The notes under the pieces: model-generated
Database searches by the model: none
Told to the model about the DNA's origin: nothing
What the model saw: only the letters and a program-made list of their open reading frames with translations
Position numbers and translations under genes: made by a program
NCBI RefSeq assembly: GCF_008369325.1
Contig: NZ_VOBI01000006.1
Location: forward strand, 222,920-286,919
DNA length: 64,000 bases
Reading direction: 5' to 3'
From: Pseudomonas sp. ANT_H12B
GTDB lineage: Bacteria > Pseudomonadota > Gammaproteobacteria > Pseudomonadales > Pseudomonadaceae
In this document: piece after piece, positions 1 to 8,222 of the stretch
Layout: the number at the start of each line of letters is the position of its first letter
Position numbering within the stretch: position 1 is the first letter of the stretch

Positions 1-824
1 TCGCGTTGGAGTACGGCGGATTGTTCTTCCCCGAAGGCGGCTGGGTTCACCCGCCAGCGCTGTGTCAGTGGCAGGCGTCTTCGCCCCTTATTCAATGGCT
101 GCCCCATCGCGAAGTACTGGAATTGCGCAAAGTCGATGATCAGTGGCAAGCCTGGGACGGTGATGTTCTGCTCGCCAGCGCCGCCGTGGTGATTCTGGCG
201 GGCGCCGCCGAAATCAAGCGTTTCCCGCAAAGCGCCGAGCTGCCCCTCAAACGTATTCGCGGGCAGATTACCCGCCTGGCACAAACGCCTGAAAGCCAGA
301 GCCTGACCACTGTCGTTTGTGCCGAAGGCTATGTGGCGCCGGCTCGACTGGGCGAACACACGTTCGGCGCCAGTTTTGATTTCAAGAGCGATAACCTGAC
401 CCCAACCGTGTCCGAACACCTGGGCAATCTGGCCTTGCTCGAGGAAATATCCCCCGACCTGGCCGCTCGCCTGCACGCTCGGGATCTTGACCCGCAACAA
501 CTTGAAGGGCGCGCAGCCTTCCGTTGCACGAGTCCGGATTACCTGCCAATCGTCGGTCCATTGGCCGAACAAGTGGCCTTCGCCGACGCCTACGCCGCAC
601 TGAGTAAAGACGCCCGACAAGTGCCGGACATTCCCTGCCCGTGGCTGGAGGGGTTTTACGTCAACAGCGGCCATGGTTCTCGCGGCCTGATCACCGCGCC
701 ATTGGCGGGAGAGCTGCTGGCGGCATGGCTGGATAATGAGCCTCTGCCGTTGCCAAAAGCTGTCGCCGAGGCCTGCCATCCCAACCGTTTTGCCGTGCGC
801 CAACTGATCCGCGGAAAAGTCTGA
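1..824 (+). CDS. mnmC: MnmC, C-terminal oxidoreductase part (partial)
   Basis: The reading frame enters from the left edge, so the N-terminal methyltransferase domain and the FAD-binding GxGxxG of the oxidoreductase domain lie outside the window. The visible 273 residues match the C-terminal FAD-dependent oxidoreductase (DAO-type) half of the bifunctional tRNA (mnm5s2U34) enzyme. Markers are the segment YGGLFFPEGGWVHPPALC near the start and a late GFYVNSGHGSRGL, which closes the FAD domain. The domain converts cmnm5s2U to nm5s2U in the wobble position of tRNAs. The frame is open through the first base, so the internal TTG at 6 is not a start. The gene ends about 120 bp before the NAGGN genes. 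Family call is firm. Confidence 0.88.
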   Translation, partial: ALEYGGLFFPEGGWVHPPALCQWQASSPLIQWLPHREVLELRKVDDQWQAWDGDVLLASAAVVILAGAAEIKRFPQSAELPLKRIRGQITRLAQTPESQSLTTVVCAEGYVAPARLGEHTFGASFDFKSDNLTPTVSEHLGNLALLEEISPDLAARLHARDLDPQQLEGRAAFRCTSPDYLPIVGPLAEQVAFADAYAALSKDARQVPDIPCPWLEGFYVNSGHGSRGLITAPLAGELLAAWLDNEPLPLPKAVAEACHPNRFAVRQLIRGKV

Positions 825-947
825 CACCGCGCCTTATAACTTATCGGTCTAAAACTCCGGGGATTGAGCCGGGTCAGTTTCTGAGTACCCGCCGTTTTTG
901 GCGCGTATCGATTGACCCTCCCCAACGGAAAAACCGGTAAGGACTTT

Positions 948-2720
948 ATGTGCGGATTAGCTGGCGAGTTACGTTTTGATCATCAACCTGCAGACCTTGC
1001 AGCCATTGAGCGAATCACCCATCACCTGGCACCTCGTGGCCCTGACGCGTGGGGCTTTCAAGCCCAAGGACCGATTGCCCTGGGCCATCGCCGCCTGAAA
1101 ATCATGGACTTGTCGGACGGCTCGGCGCAGCCGATGGTCGACAACCAACTGGGCCTGACCCTGGCCTTCAACGGCGCGATCTACAACTTTCCGGAACTGC
1201 GCGCCGAGCTTGAAGAACTCGGTTACGCCTTCTATTCCGGCGGTGACACCGAAGTGCTGCTCAAGGGCTATCACGCCTGGGGCGAAGCACTGCTGCCCAA
1301 ACTCAACGGCATGTTCGCCTTCGCCATTTGGGAACGCGACGCCAAACGCCTGTTTATCGCCCGCGACCGCCTCGGCGTGAAACCGCTGTACCTGTCGCGC
1401 ACCGGCCAGCGCCTGCGTTTTGCCTCGTCCCTGCCGGCGTTGCTCAAGGGCGGCGACATCAACCCGATCCTCGATCCGGTGGCACTCAATCACTACTTGA
1501 ATTTCCACGCCGTGGTTCCGGCACCGCGCACCTTGCTCGCGGGCATCGAAAAGCTGCCGCCAGCGACCTGGATGCGCATCGAAGCGGACGGCAGCACCGA
1601 GCAGAAAACCTGGTGGACCCTGCCCTACGGCCCACACGCCGACGAAATGAATCTGAGCCTCGAAGACTGGCGCGACCGTGTGCTCGACAGCACCCGCGAC
1701 GCGGTGGCCATCCGTCAACGTGCGGCAGTCGACGTCGGTGTGCTGCTTTCGGGTGGTGTCGATTCGAGCATGCTGGTGGGACTGTTGCGTGAAGTCGGTG
1801 TTGAAAACCTGTCGACGTTCTCCATCGGTTTCCAGGATGCCGGCGGCGAGCGCGGCGACGAGTTTCAGTATTCGGACCTGATCGCCAAGCACTACGGCAC
1901 GCAGCACCATCAACTGCGCATCGATGAAAAAGAGATCATCGAACAATTGCCCGCAGCGTTCCGCGCCATGAGCGAGCCGATGGTCAGCCATGACTGCATC
2001 GCTTTCTATCTGTTGTCGCGAGAAGTGGCCAAGCACTGCAAGGTTGTGCAGAGCGGCCAGGGCGCCGACGAGTTGTTCGCCGGTTATCACTGGTATCCGC
2101 AGGTGGATGGCGCCAGCGACCCGTACGCGGCCTATCGCGATGCGTTTTTCGACCGCAGTTATGACGACTATGCCGCCACTGTGCAGCCGAAATGGCTGAC
2201 GGCGAATGACGCCGCCGGCGACTTCGTCAAAGAACATTTCGCACAGCCCGGCGCCGATGCTGCAGTGGATAAAGCCTTGCGTCTGGACAGCACGGTGATG
2301 CTCGTAGACGACCCGGTCAAACGCGTCGACAACATGACCATGGCCTGGGGTCTGGAAGCGCGCACGCCGTTTCTGGACTATCGCCTGGTGGAATTGTCGG
2401 CCCGCGTGCCGGGCAAATTCAAACTGCCGGATGGTGGTAAACAGGTTTTGAAAGAAGCGGCGCGGCTGGTGATTCCGAGTGAAGTGATCGATCGCAAGAA
2501 AGGTTACTTCCCGGTGCCGGGCCTCAAGCATTTGCAGGGCGACACGCTGAACTGGGTGCGCGAACTGCTGCTGGATCCGAGTCAGGATCGCGGCTTGTTC
2601 AAGCCGGCCATGCTTGATCGCCTGCTGACCGATCCACAGGGTCAATTGACCCCGTTGCGCGGCTCCAAGCTGTGGCAATTGGCGGCGCTGAACCTGTGGC
2701 TCAGTGAACAAGGAATCTGA
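948..2720 (+). CDS. N-acetylglutaminylglutamine amidotransferase (asparagine synthase family)
   Basis: This 590-residue class II glutamine amidotransferase amidates the dipeptide N-acetylglutaminylglutamine to give the osmoprotectant NAGGN. The ATG at 948 is chosen because it puts the catalytic cysteine at position 2 (MCGLAG), required after removal of Met, and a TAAGGA ribosome site lies just upstream. Residues 2 to about 200 form the glutaminase domain. About 220 to 585 form the asparagine-synthase domain with the PP-loop SGGVDSS at 268-274. It is directly followed by the synthetase gene (3 bp gap) and then an M42 peptidase, the usual NAGGN trio, which separates it from general AsnB. Cytoplasmic. 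Confidence 0.92.
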   Translation: MCGLAGELRFDHQPADLAAIERITHHLAPRGPDAWGFQAQGPIALGHRRLKIMDLSDGSAQPMVDNQLGLTLAFNGAIYNFPELRAELEELGYAFYSGGDTEVLLKGYHAWGEALLPKLNGMFAFAIWERDAKRLFIARDRLGVKPLYLSRTGQRLRFASSLPALLKGGDINPILDPVALNHYLNFHAVVPAPRTLLAGIEKLPPATWMRIEADGSTEQKTWWTLPYGPHADEMNLSLEDWRDRVLDSTRDAVAIRQRAAVDVGVLLSGGVDSSMLVGLLREVGVENLSTFSIGFQDAGGERGDEFQYSDLIAKHYGTQHHQLRIDEKEIIEQLPAAFRAMSEPMVSHDCIAFYLLSREVAKHCKVVQSGQGADELFAGYHWYPQVDGASDPYAAYRDAFFDRSYDDYAATVQPKWLTANDAAGDFVKEHFAQPGADAAVDKALRLDSTVMLVDDPVKRVDNMTMAWGLEARTPFLDYRLVELSARVPGKFKLPDGGKQVLKEAARLVIPSEVIDRKKGYFPVPGLKHLQGDTLNWVRELLLDPSQDRGLFKPAMLDRLLTDPQGQLTPLRGSKLWQLAALNLWLSEQGI

Positions 2721-2723
2721 TCG

Positions 2724-4469
2724 ATGAAACCTCACGCCACGGCTTACAGCCAACGCTTGTTGCGCGGTCAGGCGCCCTCTTACGAACGCTTGCAGGCGCG
2801 CCTGGCCGAAGATGGCAGCAAACTGGGCGCGGCACCGATTGCCGTGCATTGTGGTTGGGGCCGATTGCTGATCGGCCACACCTTTCCCGATGCGGCGAGC
2901 CTCGCCCAGGAATTGCTCAACGAGCAACCCGGCGAGCGCGATATTGCTTTGTATGTCGCCGCGCCCCAGCAAGTCCTGGGGCTAGAGCCGGCCCAGCTGT
3001 TTCTCGACCCGTCCGACACCTTGCGCCTGTGGTTCAGTGATTACCGCCAATCCACCCGTGTATTTCGCGGGTTTCGCATCCGCCGCGCCCAGAGCGAGAC
3101 GGACTGGCAGGCGGTCAATCAGCTCTATCAATTGCGCGGCATGCTGCCGATCGACGCGAGTCTGCTGACCCCGCGCCATCAGGGCGGCCCGGTGTATTGG
3201 CTGGCGGAAGATGAGGACAGCGGCGCAATCATAGGCAGCGTCATGGGTCTGGATCATCACAAGGCGTTCAACGATCCGGAGAACGGCAGCAGCCTGTGGT
3301 GCCTGGCGGTAGACCCGCAATGTTCGCGACCGGGTGTCGGTGAAGTGCTGGTGCGGCATCTGATCGAACATTTCATGAGCCGTGGGCTGAGTTACCTGGA
3401 CTTGTCAGTGCTGCACGACAACCGGCAAGCGAAAAGTCTTTACGCCAAGCTCGGTTTTCGCAACTTGTCGACCTTCGCGATCAAGCGCAAAAACTGCATC
3501 AATCAGCCGTTGTTTCTCGGCCCGGGCCCCGAAGCCGAGTTCAATCCGTATGCGCGAATCATCGTCGAGGAAGCCCACCGTCGCGGCATCGACGTGCAAG
3601 TGGATGACGCCGATGCCGGGATGTTTACCCTCAGCCTTGGCGGGCGTCGGGTGCGTTGCCGCGAATCCCTCAGCGATCTGACCAGCGCCATCAGCATGAG
3701 CCTCTGCCAGGACAAAAGCCTGACGCACAAAGTGCTCAAGGCTGCCGGCCTGAACCTGCCGTCGCAACAACTGGCCGGGAACGCCGATGACAACCTGGCG
3801 TTTCTCGACGAGCACGAGCGGGTGGTGGTCAAACCGCTGGATGGCGAACAGGGCCACGGCGTGGCGGTAGATTTGCGGACCATCGAAGATGTCCAGCAAG
3901 CCATCGAATCAGCGCGCCAGTTCGACAGTCGAGTGTTGTTGGAAAGCTTCCATGAAGGCCTGGATCTGCGGATTGTGGTGATCGGTTTCGAGGTGGTTGC
4001 CGCGGCCATTCGCCGACCGGCAGAAGTGGTCGGTGATGGTCAGCATTCGATCGGTGAGTTGATCGAAGCCCAGAGCCGGCGTCGTCAGGCAGCCACCAGC
4101 GGTGAAAGCAAAATCCCGCTCGATCATGAGACCGAGCGCACCTTGAAAGCGGCAGGTCATGACTACAGCAGCATTCTGCCGGCCGGCGAGCATTTGTTCG
4201 TACGGCGTACGGCGAATCTTCATACCGGCGGCATTCTCGAAGACGTCACGGCGATCCTGCATCCAACCCTGGTAGATGCGGCGGTACGCGCGGCGCGGGC
4301 GCTGGATATTCCGATGGTGGGACTTGACCTGATGGTGTCTGCCGCGGATCAGCCGGAGTATGTGTTTATCGAAGCCAATGAGCGCGCGGGACTGGCCAAC
4401 CACGAACCGCAGCCGACGGCCGAACGGTTTGTGGACTTGTTGTTTCCGCATAGTCAGCCGGCGGTTTAA
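2724..4469 (+). CDS. N-acetylglutaminylglutamine synthetase (GNAT + ATP-grasp)
   Basis: A 581-residue two-domain enzyme. A GNAT acetyltransferase region (about 115-245, with LWCLAVDPQCSRPGVGEVLV as the acetyl-CoA loop) is fused to an ATP-grasp ligase (about 290-575, with VVVKPLDGEQGHGVAV and an EANERAG metal-binding end). It would acetylate and ligate glutamine to make N-acetylglutaminylglutamine, the substrate of the upstream amidotransferase. An AAGGA site sits inside the end of the preceding gene, so the two are probably translationally linked. The first ~110 residues are less obviously assignable. Family and pathway follow the combination of domains plus context. Confidence 0.92.
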   Translation: MKPHATAYSQRLLRGQAPSYERLQARLAEDGSKLGAAPIAVHCGWGRLLIGHTFPDAASLAQELLNEQPGERDIALYVAAPQQVLGLEPAQLFLDPSDTLRLWFSDYRQSTRVFRGFRIRRAQSETDWQAVNQLYQLRGMLPIDASLLTPRHQGGPVYWLAEDEDSGAIIGSVMGLDHHKAFNDPENGSSLWCLAVDPQCSRPGVGEVLVRHLIEHFMSRGLSYLDLSVLHDNRQAKSLYAKLGFRNLSTFAIKRKNCINQPLFLGPGPEAEFNPYARIIVEEAHRRGIDVQVDDADAGMFTLSLGGRRVRCRESLSDLTSAISMSLCQDKSLTHKVLKAAGLNLPSQQLAGNADDNLAFLDEHERVVVKPLDGEQGHGVAVDLRTIEDVQQAIESARQFDSRVLLESFHEGLDLRIVVIGFEVVAAAIRRPAEVVGDGQHSIGELIEAQSRRRQAATSGESKIPLDHETERTLKAAGHDYSSILPAGEHLFVRRTANLHTGGILEDVTAILHPTLVDAAVRAARALDIPMVGLDLMVSAADQPEYVFIEANERAGLANHEPQPTAERFVDLLFPHSQPAV

Positions 4470-4479
4470 CCCCCTTCAT

Positions 4480-4591
4480 GATCGTTCCCGCGCTCTGCGT
4501 GGGAATGCCTCACCGGACGCTCTGCGTTCGTTCTTGGGACGCAGAGCGTCCCCGGCTGCATTCCCACGCAGAGCGTGGGAACGATCAGGCC
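4480..4591. repeat. Interspersed palindromic repeat (GATCGTTCCC-GGGAACGATC type)
   Basis: A compound inverted repeat lies between the NAGGN synthetase and the M42 peptidase. The outer arms read TGATCGTTCCCGCGCTCTGC and, inverted, CAGAGCGTGGGAACGATCA. An inner hairpin GGACGCTCTGCG / CGCAGAGCGTCC lies between them. The right half recurs at about 10734-10785, inside another repeat. This is a family of dispersed non-coding repeats, not a gene. It could act as a hairpin in the polycistronic mRNA. Confidence 0.85.
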
Positions 4592-4611
4592 TCAACGAAT
4601 CAGGAGTTTCC

Positions 4612-5802
4612 ATGACCAGCAAAATTCCCGAACCGGATCTCAACTACCTGCAAAAAGTCCTGCTGGAAATGCTCGCCATTCCCAGCCCGACCGGGTTCAC
4701 CGACACCATCGTGCGTTACGTGGCCGAACGGCTTGAAGAGCTCGGCATTCCCTTTGAGATGACCCGTCGCGGGACCATTCGCGCCACCCTCAAGGGCAAG
4801 AAGAACAGCCCGGACCGTGCGGTCTCGGCTCACTTGGACACCATCGGCGCGGCGGTTCGCGCGATCAAGGACAACGGGCGTCTGACCCTGGCCCCCGTCG
4901 GTTGCTGGTCCAGCCGTTTTGCCGAAGGCAGCCGGGTCAGCCTGTTTACCGACAACGGCGTGATCCGCGGCAGCGTGTTGCCGCTGATGGCTTCCGGGCA
5001 CGCGTTCAATACCGCCGTGGATGAAATGCCGATCAGTTGGGATCACATCGAATTGCGCCTGGATGCCTATTGCGCCACCCGCGCCGATTGCGACTCCCTG
5101 GGGATCAGCGTCGGCGATTTTGTCGCCTTCGACCCGTTACCGGAGTTCACCGAAAGCGGTCACATCAGCGCCCGTCACCTTGATGACAAGGCCGGTGTTG
5201 CCGCACTGCTGGCGGCGCTGAAAGCGATCGTCGACAGCGGCGAAGAGCTGATGATCGACTGTCATCCGCTGTTCACCATTACCGAGGAAACCGGCAGCGG
5301 TGCCGCGGCGGCACTGCCTTGGGATGTCAGCGAATTCGTCGGCATCGACATTGCACCAGTCGCACCGGGCCAGCACTCCAGTGAACACACGGTCAGCGTG
5401 GCGATGCAGGATTCCGGCGGCCCTTATGACTATCACCTGTCGCGGCACCTGTTGCGACTCGCCAGTGATAACGAATTGCCGGCGCGTCGTGACCTGTTCC
5501 GCTATTACTTCAGCGACGCCCATTCGGCGGTCACCGCCGGGCACGACATTCGCACCGCCCTGCTCGCCTTCGGCTGCGACGCGACCCACGGCTATGAACG
5601 TACCCACATCGATAGCCTTGCTGCGCTCAGCCGGTTGCTCGGGGCCTACATCCTCAGCCCGCCAGTATTCGCCAGCGATGCACAACCGGCCAAAGGTGCG
5701 CTGGACCGGTTCAGTCATCAGATCGAGCACGACACGCAGATGGAAAGCGATACCCGCGTGCCGTCGGTGGACAGCTTGGTGGGGCAGCGGTCGGAGAGCT
5801 GA
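4612..5802 (+). CDS. NAGGN-system M42 family metallopeptidase
   Basis: A 396-residue M42 (glutamyl aminopeptidase/endoglucanase-like) metalloenzyme that normally accompanies the NAGGN synthesis genes. Metal and catalytic positions are visible: H74 and D76 (SAHLDT), D191/D192 (HLDDKAG), E225-E226 (TEETGSG), and a C-terminal H326...H332 (THGYERTH). The ATG at 4612 has GGAG six bases upstream; the frame is open further upstream only through the repeat. It is separated from the synthetase by that repeat. Its role in the pathway is not settled; turnover of the dipeptide or processing is an inference from co-occurrence. Confidence 0.9.
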   Translation: MTSKIPEPDLNYLQKVLLEMLAIPSPTGFTDTIVRYVAERLEELGIPFEMTRRGTIRATLKGKKNSPDRAVSAHLDTIGAAVRAIKDNGRLTLAPVGCWSSRFAEGSRVSLFTDNGVIRGSVLPLMASGHAFNTAVDEMPISWDHIELRLDAYCATRADCDSLGISVGDFVAFDPLPEFTESGHISARHLDDKAGVAALLAALKAIVDSGEELMIDCHPLFTITEETGSGAAAALPWDVSEFVGIDIAPVAPGQHSSEHTVSVAMQDSGGPYDYHLSRHLLRLASDNELPARRDLFRYYFSDAHSAVTAGHDIRTALLAFGCDATHGYERTHIDSLAALSRLLGAYILSPPVFASDAQPAKGALDRFSHQIEHDTQMESDTRVPSVDSLVGQRSES

Positions 5803-5816
5803 CCCTGGCATTTTCG

Positions 5817-5870
5817 TTGCCTGAAAGATCGCCTTCGCGGGCTTGCCCGCGAAGGCGATCTTTCAGGCAA
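5817..5870. repeat. Perfect 26-bp inverted repeat (REP hairpin)
   Basis: Two perfect 26-base arms, each containing the REP core TCGCGGGC, are separated by only two bases. The hairpin starts 14 bp after the stop of the M42 peptidase gene and precedes yheU. There is no strong T run after it, so it looks like a back-to-back REP pair rather than a classical terminator. It could still stabilise or end the upstream transcript. Confidence 0.9.
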
Positions 5871-5941
5871 CACATGAGGCCCGGGCTAGCCGCAACCGAC
5901 CATTCGCCGTAGCATCGCGACATTGTTTAGCCGAGGTGCCT

Positions 5942-6169
5942 ATGCTGATCCCCTACGACCAACTTGAAGTCGACACCCTGACCCGCCTGATCGAGGATTT
6001 CGTGACCCGTGACGGCACAGACAACGGTGATGACACGCCATTGGAAACCCGTGTACTGCGTGTTCGTCAGGCATTGACCAAGGGCCAGGCGTTGATCGTC
6101 TTCGATCCGGACAGTGAACAATGCCAGTTGATGCTCAAGCACGACGTGCCCAAGCATCTGTTCGACTGA
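5942..6169 (+). CDS. YheU family protein
   Basis: A 75-residue acidic protein of the YheU (UPF0270) family, starting MLIPYDQLEVDTLTRLIEDF. This N-terminal pattern and the ending KHDVPKHLFD fit the family, whose members are short soluble proteins with no settled function. The ATG at 5942 follows a CGAGGTG ribosome site. It lies between the REP hairpin and the convergent csrA-family gene, with only 5 bp between the two stops. In other pseudomonads it is also found near the NAGGN genes, as far as I recall. Confidence 0.85.
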   Translation: MLIPYDQLEVDTLTRLIEDFVTRDGTDNGDDTPLETRVLRVRQALTKGQALIVFDPDSEQCQLMLKHDVPKHLFD

Positions 6170-6174
6170 GGCCT

Positions 6175-6360
6175 TCAGCGCCCCTTGTTTTTCGCCAGTT
6201 TGACCTGGATGCGGTCGTAGACTTCGGACCGGTGCACACTGACGTCCCGTGGCGCTTCGACACCAAAGCGCACGCTGTTTCCGTCGACCGCTACAACACG
6301 CACGGAAATGTTGTCACCAATGGAAATCAATTCGCCCACAACGCGACTGAGTACAAGCAT
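6175..6360 (-). CDS. rsmI: CsrA/RsmA family RNA-binding protein, RsmI type
   Basis: A 61-residue post-transcriptional regulator that binds GGA motifs in mRNA leaders. It begins [18 protein letters not shown] and has the family's RFGVEAP.DVSVHR.E core, with the conserved VHR arginine. The sequence diverges from canonical RsmA (which begins MLILTRRVGE, with a KGNQVRIGV core), so this is an extra paralogue; location next to yheU and the NAGGN genes matches rsmI of P. putida as I remember it. AAGGACG precedes the ATG at 6360. Family certain; the RsmI name is inference. Confidence 0.85.
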   Translation of the reverse strand: MLVLSRVVGELISIGDNISVRVVAVDGNSVRFGVEAPRDVSVHRSEVYDRIQVKLAKNKGR

Positions 6361-6513
6361 GGCTTTCGTCCTTCAGGGTTATCGGACCCTGAAGATGCCC
6401 GGCGCGCGTCGGGTCTTCAATGCGACGACAGCAATCAGGAACCGCCCCACAGGGCAGAACGAGCCTCTCTGACGGAAGCGTCTGACAAACCCTTTGAATG
6501 AAGGACCGATCCT

Positions 6514-6846
6514 TCAGGAAGCGGAGAATCGCGGGCCGAACAGGATGACACTGGCCCCGATCACACACAGCGCCACGCCGATCCAGTCCGAGCTCAGCGG
6601 ACGAATTCGCTCGACCACCGCCAGCCAGCCAATCGACGCAATGATGTAAATGCCACCGTAGGCGGCATAAGCGCGACCGGCGTAGGCCGCTTCGACGCGG
6701 GTCAGCAGCAGCGCGAACAAGGTCAGGCTGAGCAGCGCAGGGACAATCCACCAGGCACTTTTGCCTTGGCGCAGCCATACCCAGAAGGCAAAGCAGCCAG
6801 CGATTTCAAACAGCGCGGCAAGGAAAAACCACAGGTAGTTGAGCAT
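6514..6846 (-). CDS. YnfA/UPF0060 family membrane protein
   Basis: A 110-residue inner-membrane protein with four predicted hydrophobic helices, very close to the UPF0060 (YnfA) family, which is distantly related to small multidrug resistance proteins. Typical segments are [10 protein letters not shown] and [18 protein letters not shown]. The ATG at 6846 (MLNYLWFF) is preferred to the GTG six bases upstream, because the only purine-rich ribosome site (GCGAGA) fits the ATG better. No experimentally solid function is known for the family; a role in small-molecule efflux is suggested by the SMR relation. It stands alone between rsmI and an SDR gene. Confidence 0.88.
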   Translation of the reverse strand: MLNYLWFFLAALFEIAGCFAFWVWLRQGKSAWWIVPALLSLTLFALLLTRVEAAYAGRAYAAYGGIYIIASIGWLAVVERIRPLSSDWIGVALCVIGASVILFGPRFSAS

Positions 6847-6910
6847 GCGCACGTCTCGCGAGGATGGCCGATGGGGGCCACCCTAACGATGGTGTAACGC
6901 GGGAGCAAGC

Positions 6911-7726
6911 TCAGCCTGTGGTTTGCTTGGCCTTGGAGCGCATCTTGTCGGCCATGACGGTCATTTCGTTGTAGAGCAGTTGCGGGTTTTTCTGCTTGAG
7001 CGCCCAGGCCATACGGCCCTGCTCGTGGGGCAGAATCATGAATTCGCTGGCGGCGACGTGCTGATAGATGTAGTCAGCAATGTCGGCAGCGGTGATCGGC
7101 GAACTTTCCAGCAACTTGCCCACCTGGGCTTTCATGGCAGGCGTCGGGCCGCGGAAAGAGTCCAGCAAGTTGGTCTGGAAGAACGACGGACACACCACAT
7201 GCACGCCGATCTCTTGTTGCGCCAGTTCGACCAACAGGCTTTCGGACAGTGCCACTACACCAGCTTTGGCCACGTTGTAGTTGCTCATGGCCGGCCCTTG
7301 CATCAGGGCTGCCATCGACGCGATGTTGATGATTTTGCCTTTGCTTTTCTCCAGCAACGGCAGGAAGGCCTTGCAACCTTTGACCACGCCCATCAGGTTG
7401 ATCGCGATCTGCCAGTCCCAATCTTCCAGCGACAGTTCATTGAAGAACCCGCCCGAGGCAACGCCGGCGTTATTGACGATGACATCGATGCCGCCGAGTT
7501 TCTCTTCGCAAGCCTGGGCGAAGGCAGTCAACTGACTGTAGTCGCGCACATCGCAACGCTGGATAAAACCGTCGCCGCCTGCTTCGCGCACCAGCTTCAG
7601 GGTTTCTTGCAAACCAGGTTCGCTGACATCCGACAAGGCCAGTTGCCAGCCTTCACGCGCCCAGCGCAGCGCGATTTCGCGACCCAGGCCCGAGCCCGCG
7701 CCAGTGATCATCATGCGATTTTGCAT
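6911..7726 (-). CDS. SDR family oxidoreductase
   Basis: A 271-residue classical short-chain dehydrogenase. The NAD(P) motif TGAGSGLG is at residues 8-15, NNAG follows, the catalytic serine lies in NIASMAA, and the YNVAK motif gives Tyr and Lys of the active site. The start at 7726 (MQNRMMITG) is chosen because the frame upstream lacks family sequence and AAGG lies about 12 bases before this ATG. The C-terminal extension (about 230-271, MAWALKQKNPQLLYNEMTV) is seen in bacterial SDRs of unknown substrate. Substrate cannot be told from the sequence. Divergent from the DUF3309 gene. Confidence 0.88.
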   Translation of the reverse strand: MQNRMMITGAGSGLGREIALRWAREGWQLALSDVSEPGLQETLKLVREAGGDGFIQRCDVRDYSQLTAFAQACEEKLGGIDVIVNNAGVASGGFFNELSLEDWDWQIAINLMGVVKGCKAFLPLLEKSKGKIINIASMAALMQGPAMSNYNVAKAGVVALSESLLVELAQQEIGVHVVCPSFFQTNLLDSFRGPTPAMKAQVGKLLESSPITAADIADYIYQHVAASEFMILPHEQGRMAWALKQKNPQLLYNEMTVMADKMRSKAKQTTG

Positions 7727-8012
7727 AGCAAACAGCCTTGTTGTTCCGGGGAAGATGCATCGAGTGTAGCGAAGGAGCGTGCGCGCCCCACGCTCCATCA
7801 GATTGCTGAATGGCCCAAGCAAACCGTGGGCGAACCTGAACCAACTAGTACAACAAAAAACGAAATAAACCTTTCTTCGAAAAACATTAAAAAAACTTGG
7901 AATTTTCTGTCGTGGGCAAGAGTCGGATTTTGTAAGCCGCTTGGTTTTATTGCATTCGAGCTGACAGTTGTAGGCCAGGTAATTCCAGAACACTTCCAAC
8001 AAGGAAATAGAC

Positions 8013-8165
8013 ATGGGCACAATTCTTATCATTATTCTGATCCTGTTGCTGGTCGGTGGTTTACCAGTGTTCCCGCACTCCAGAAGTTGGGGTTATGGAC
8101 CATCGGGCATCATCGGTGTGGTGTTGGTAGTGCTGTTGATCCTGTTGTTGCTCGGCAAGATATAA
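8013..8165 (+). CDS. DUF3309 family small membrane protein
   Basis: A 50-residue hydrophobic protein starting MGTILIIILILLLVGGLP and ending with a second helix VVLVVLLILLLLGK. The two hydrophobic stretches flank a short polar turn (HSRSWGYGPSG). This matches the DUF3309 family of small proteobacterial membrane proteins. An AAGGAA ribosome site lies 7 bases before the ATG. Function is unknown. The 286-bp gap upstream, shared with the divergent SDR gene, is AT-rich near 7850-7910 and probably holds both promoters. The gene ends just before a bidirectional terminator. Confidence 0.85.
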   Translation: MGTILIIILILLLVGGLPVFPHSRSWGYGPSGIIGVVLVVLLILLLLGKI

Positions 8166-8183
8166 AGATTTAACAGACAAAAA

Positions 8184-8205
8184 AAGAGGCCCTTATGGGC
8201 CTCTT
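8184..8205. terminator. Bidirectional intrinsic terminator
   Basis: Stem AAGAGGCCC / GGGCCTCTT with a TTAT loop, flanked by an A run on the left and a T-rich stretch on the right. It can end the DUF3309 gene on the plus strand and, with a better U run, the LtaS-like gene on the minus strand. Confidence 0.85.
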
Positions 8206-8222
8206 CTTTATTGCGTCGGCCC

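Noticed and set aside
969..2972. 667-codon open frame on the minus strand
   Set aside because: Antisense to the NAGGN amidotransferase, with shadow composition.
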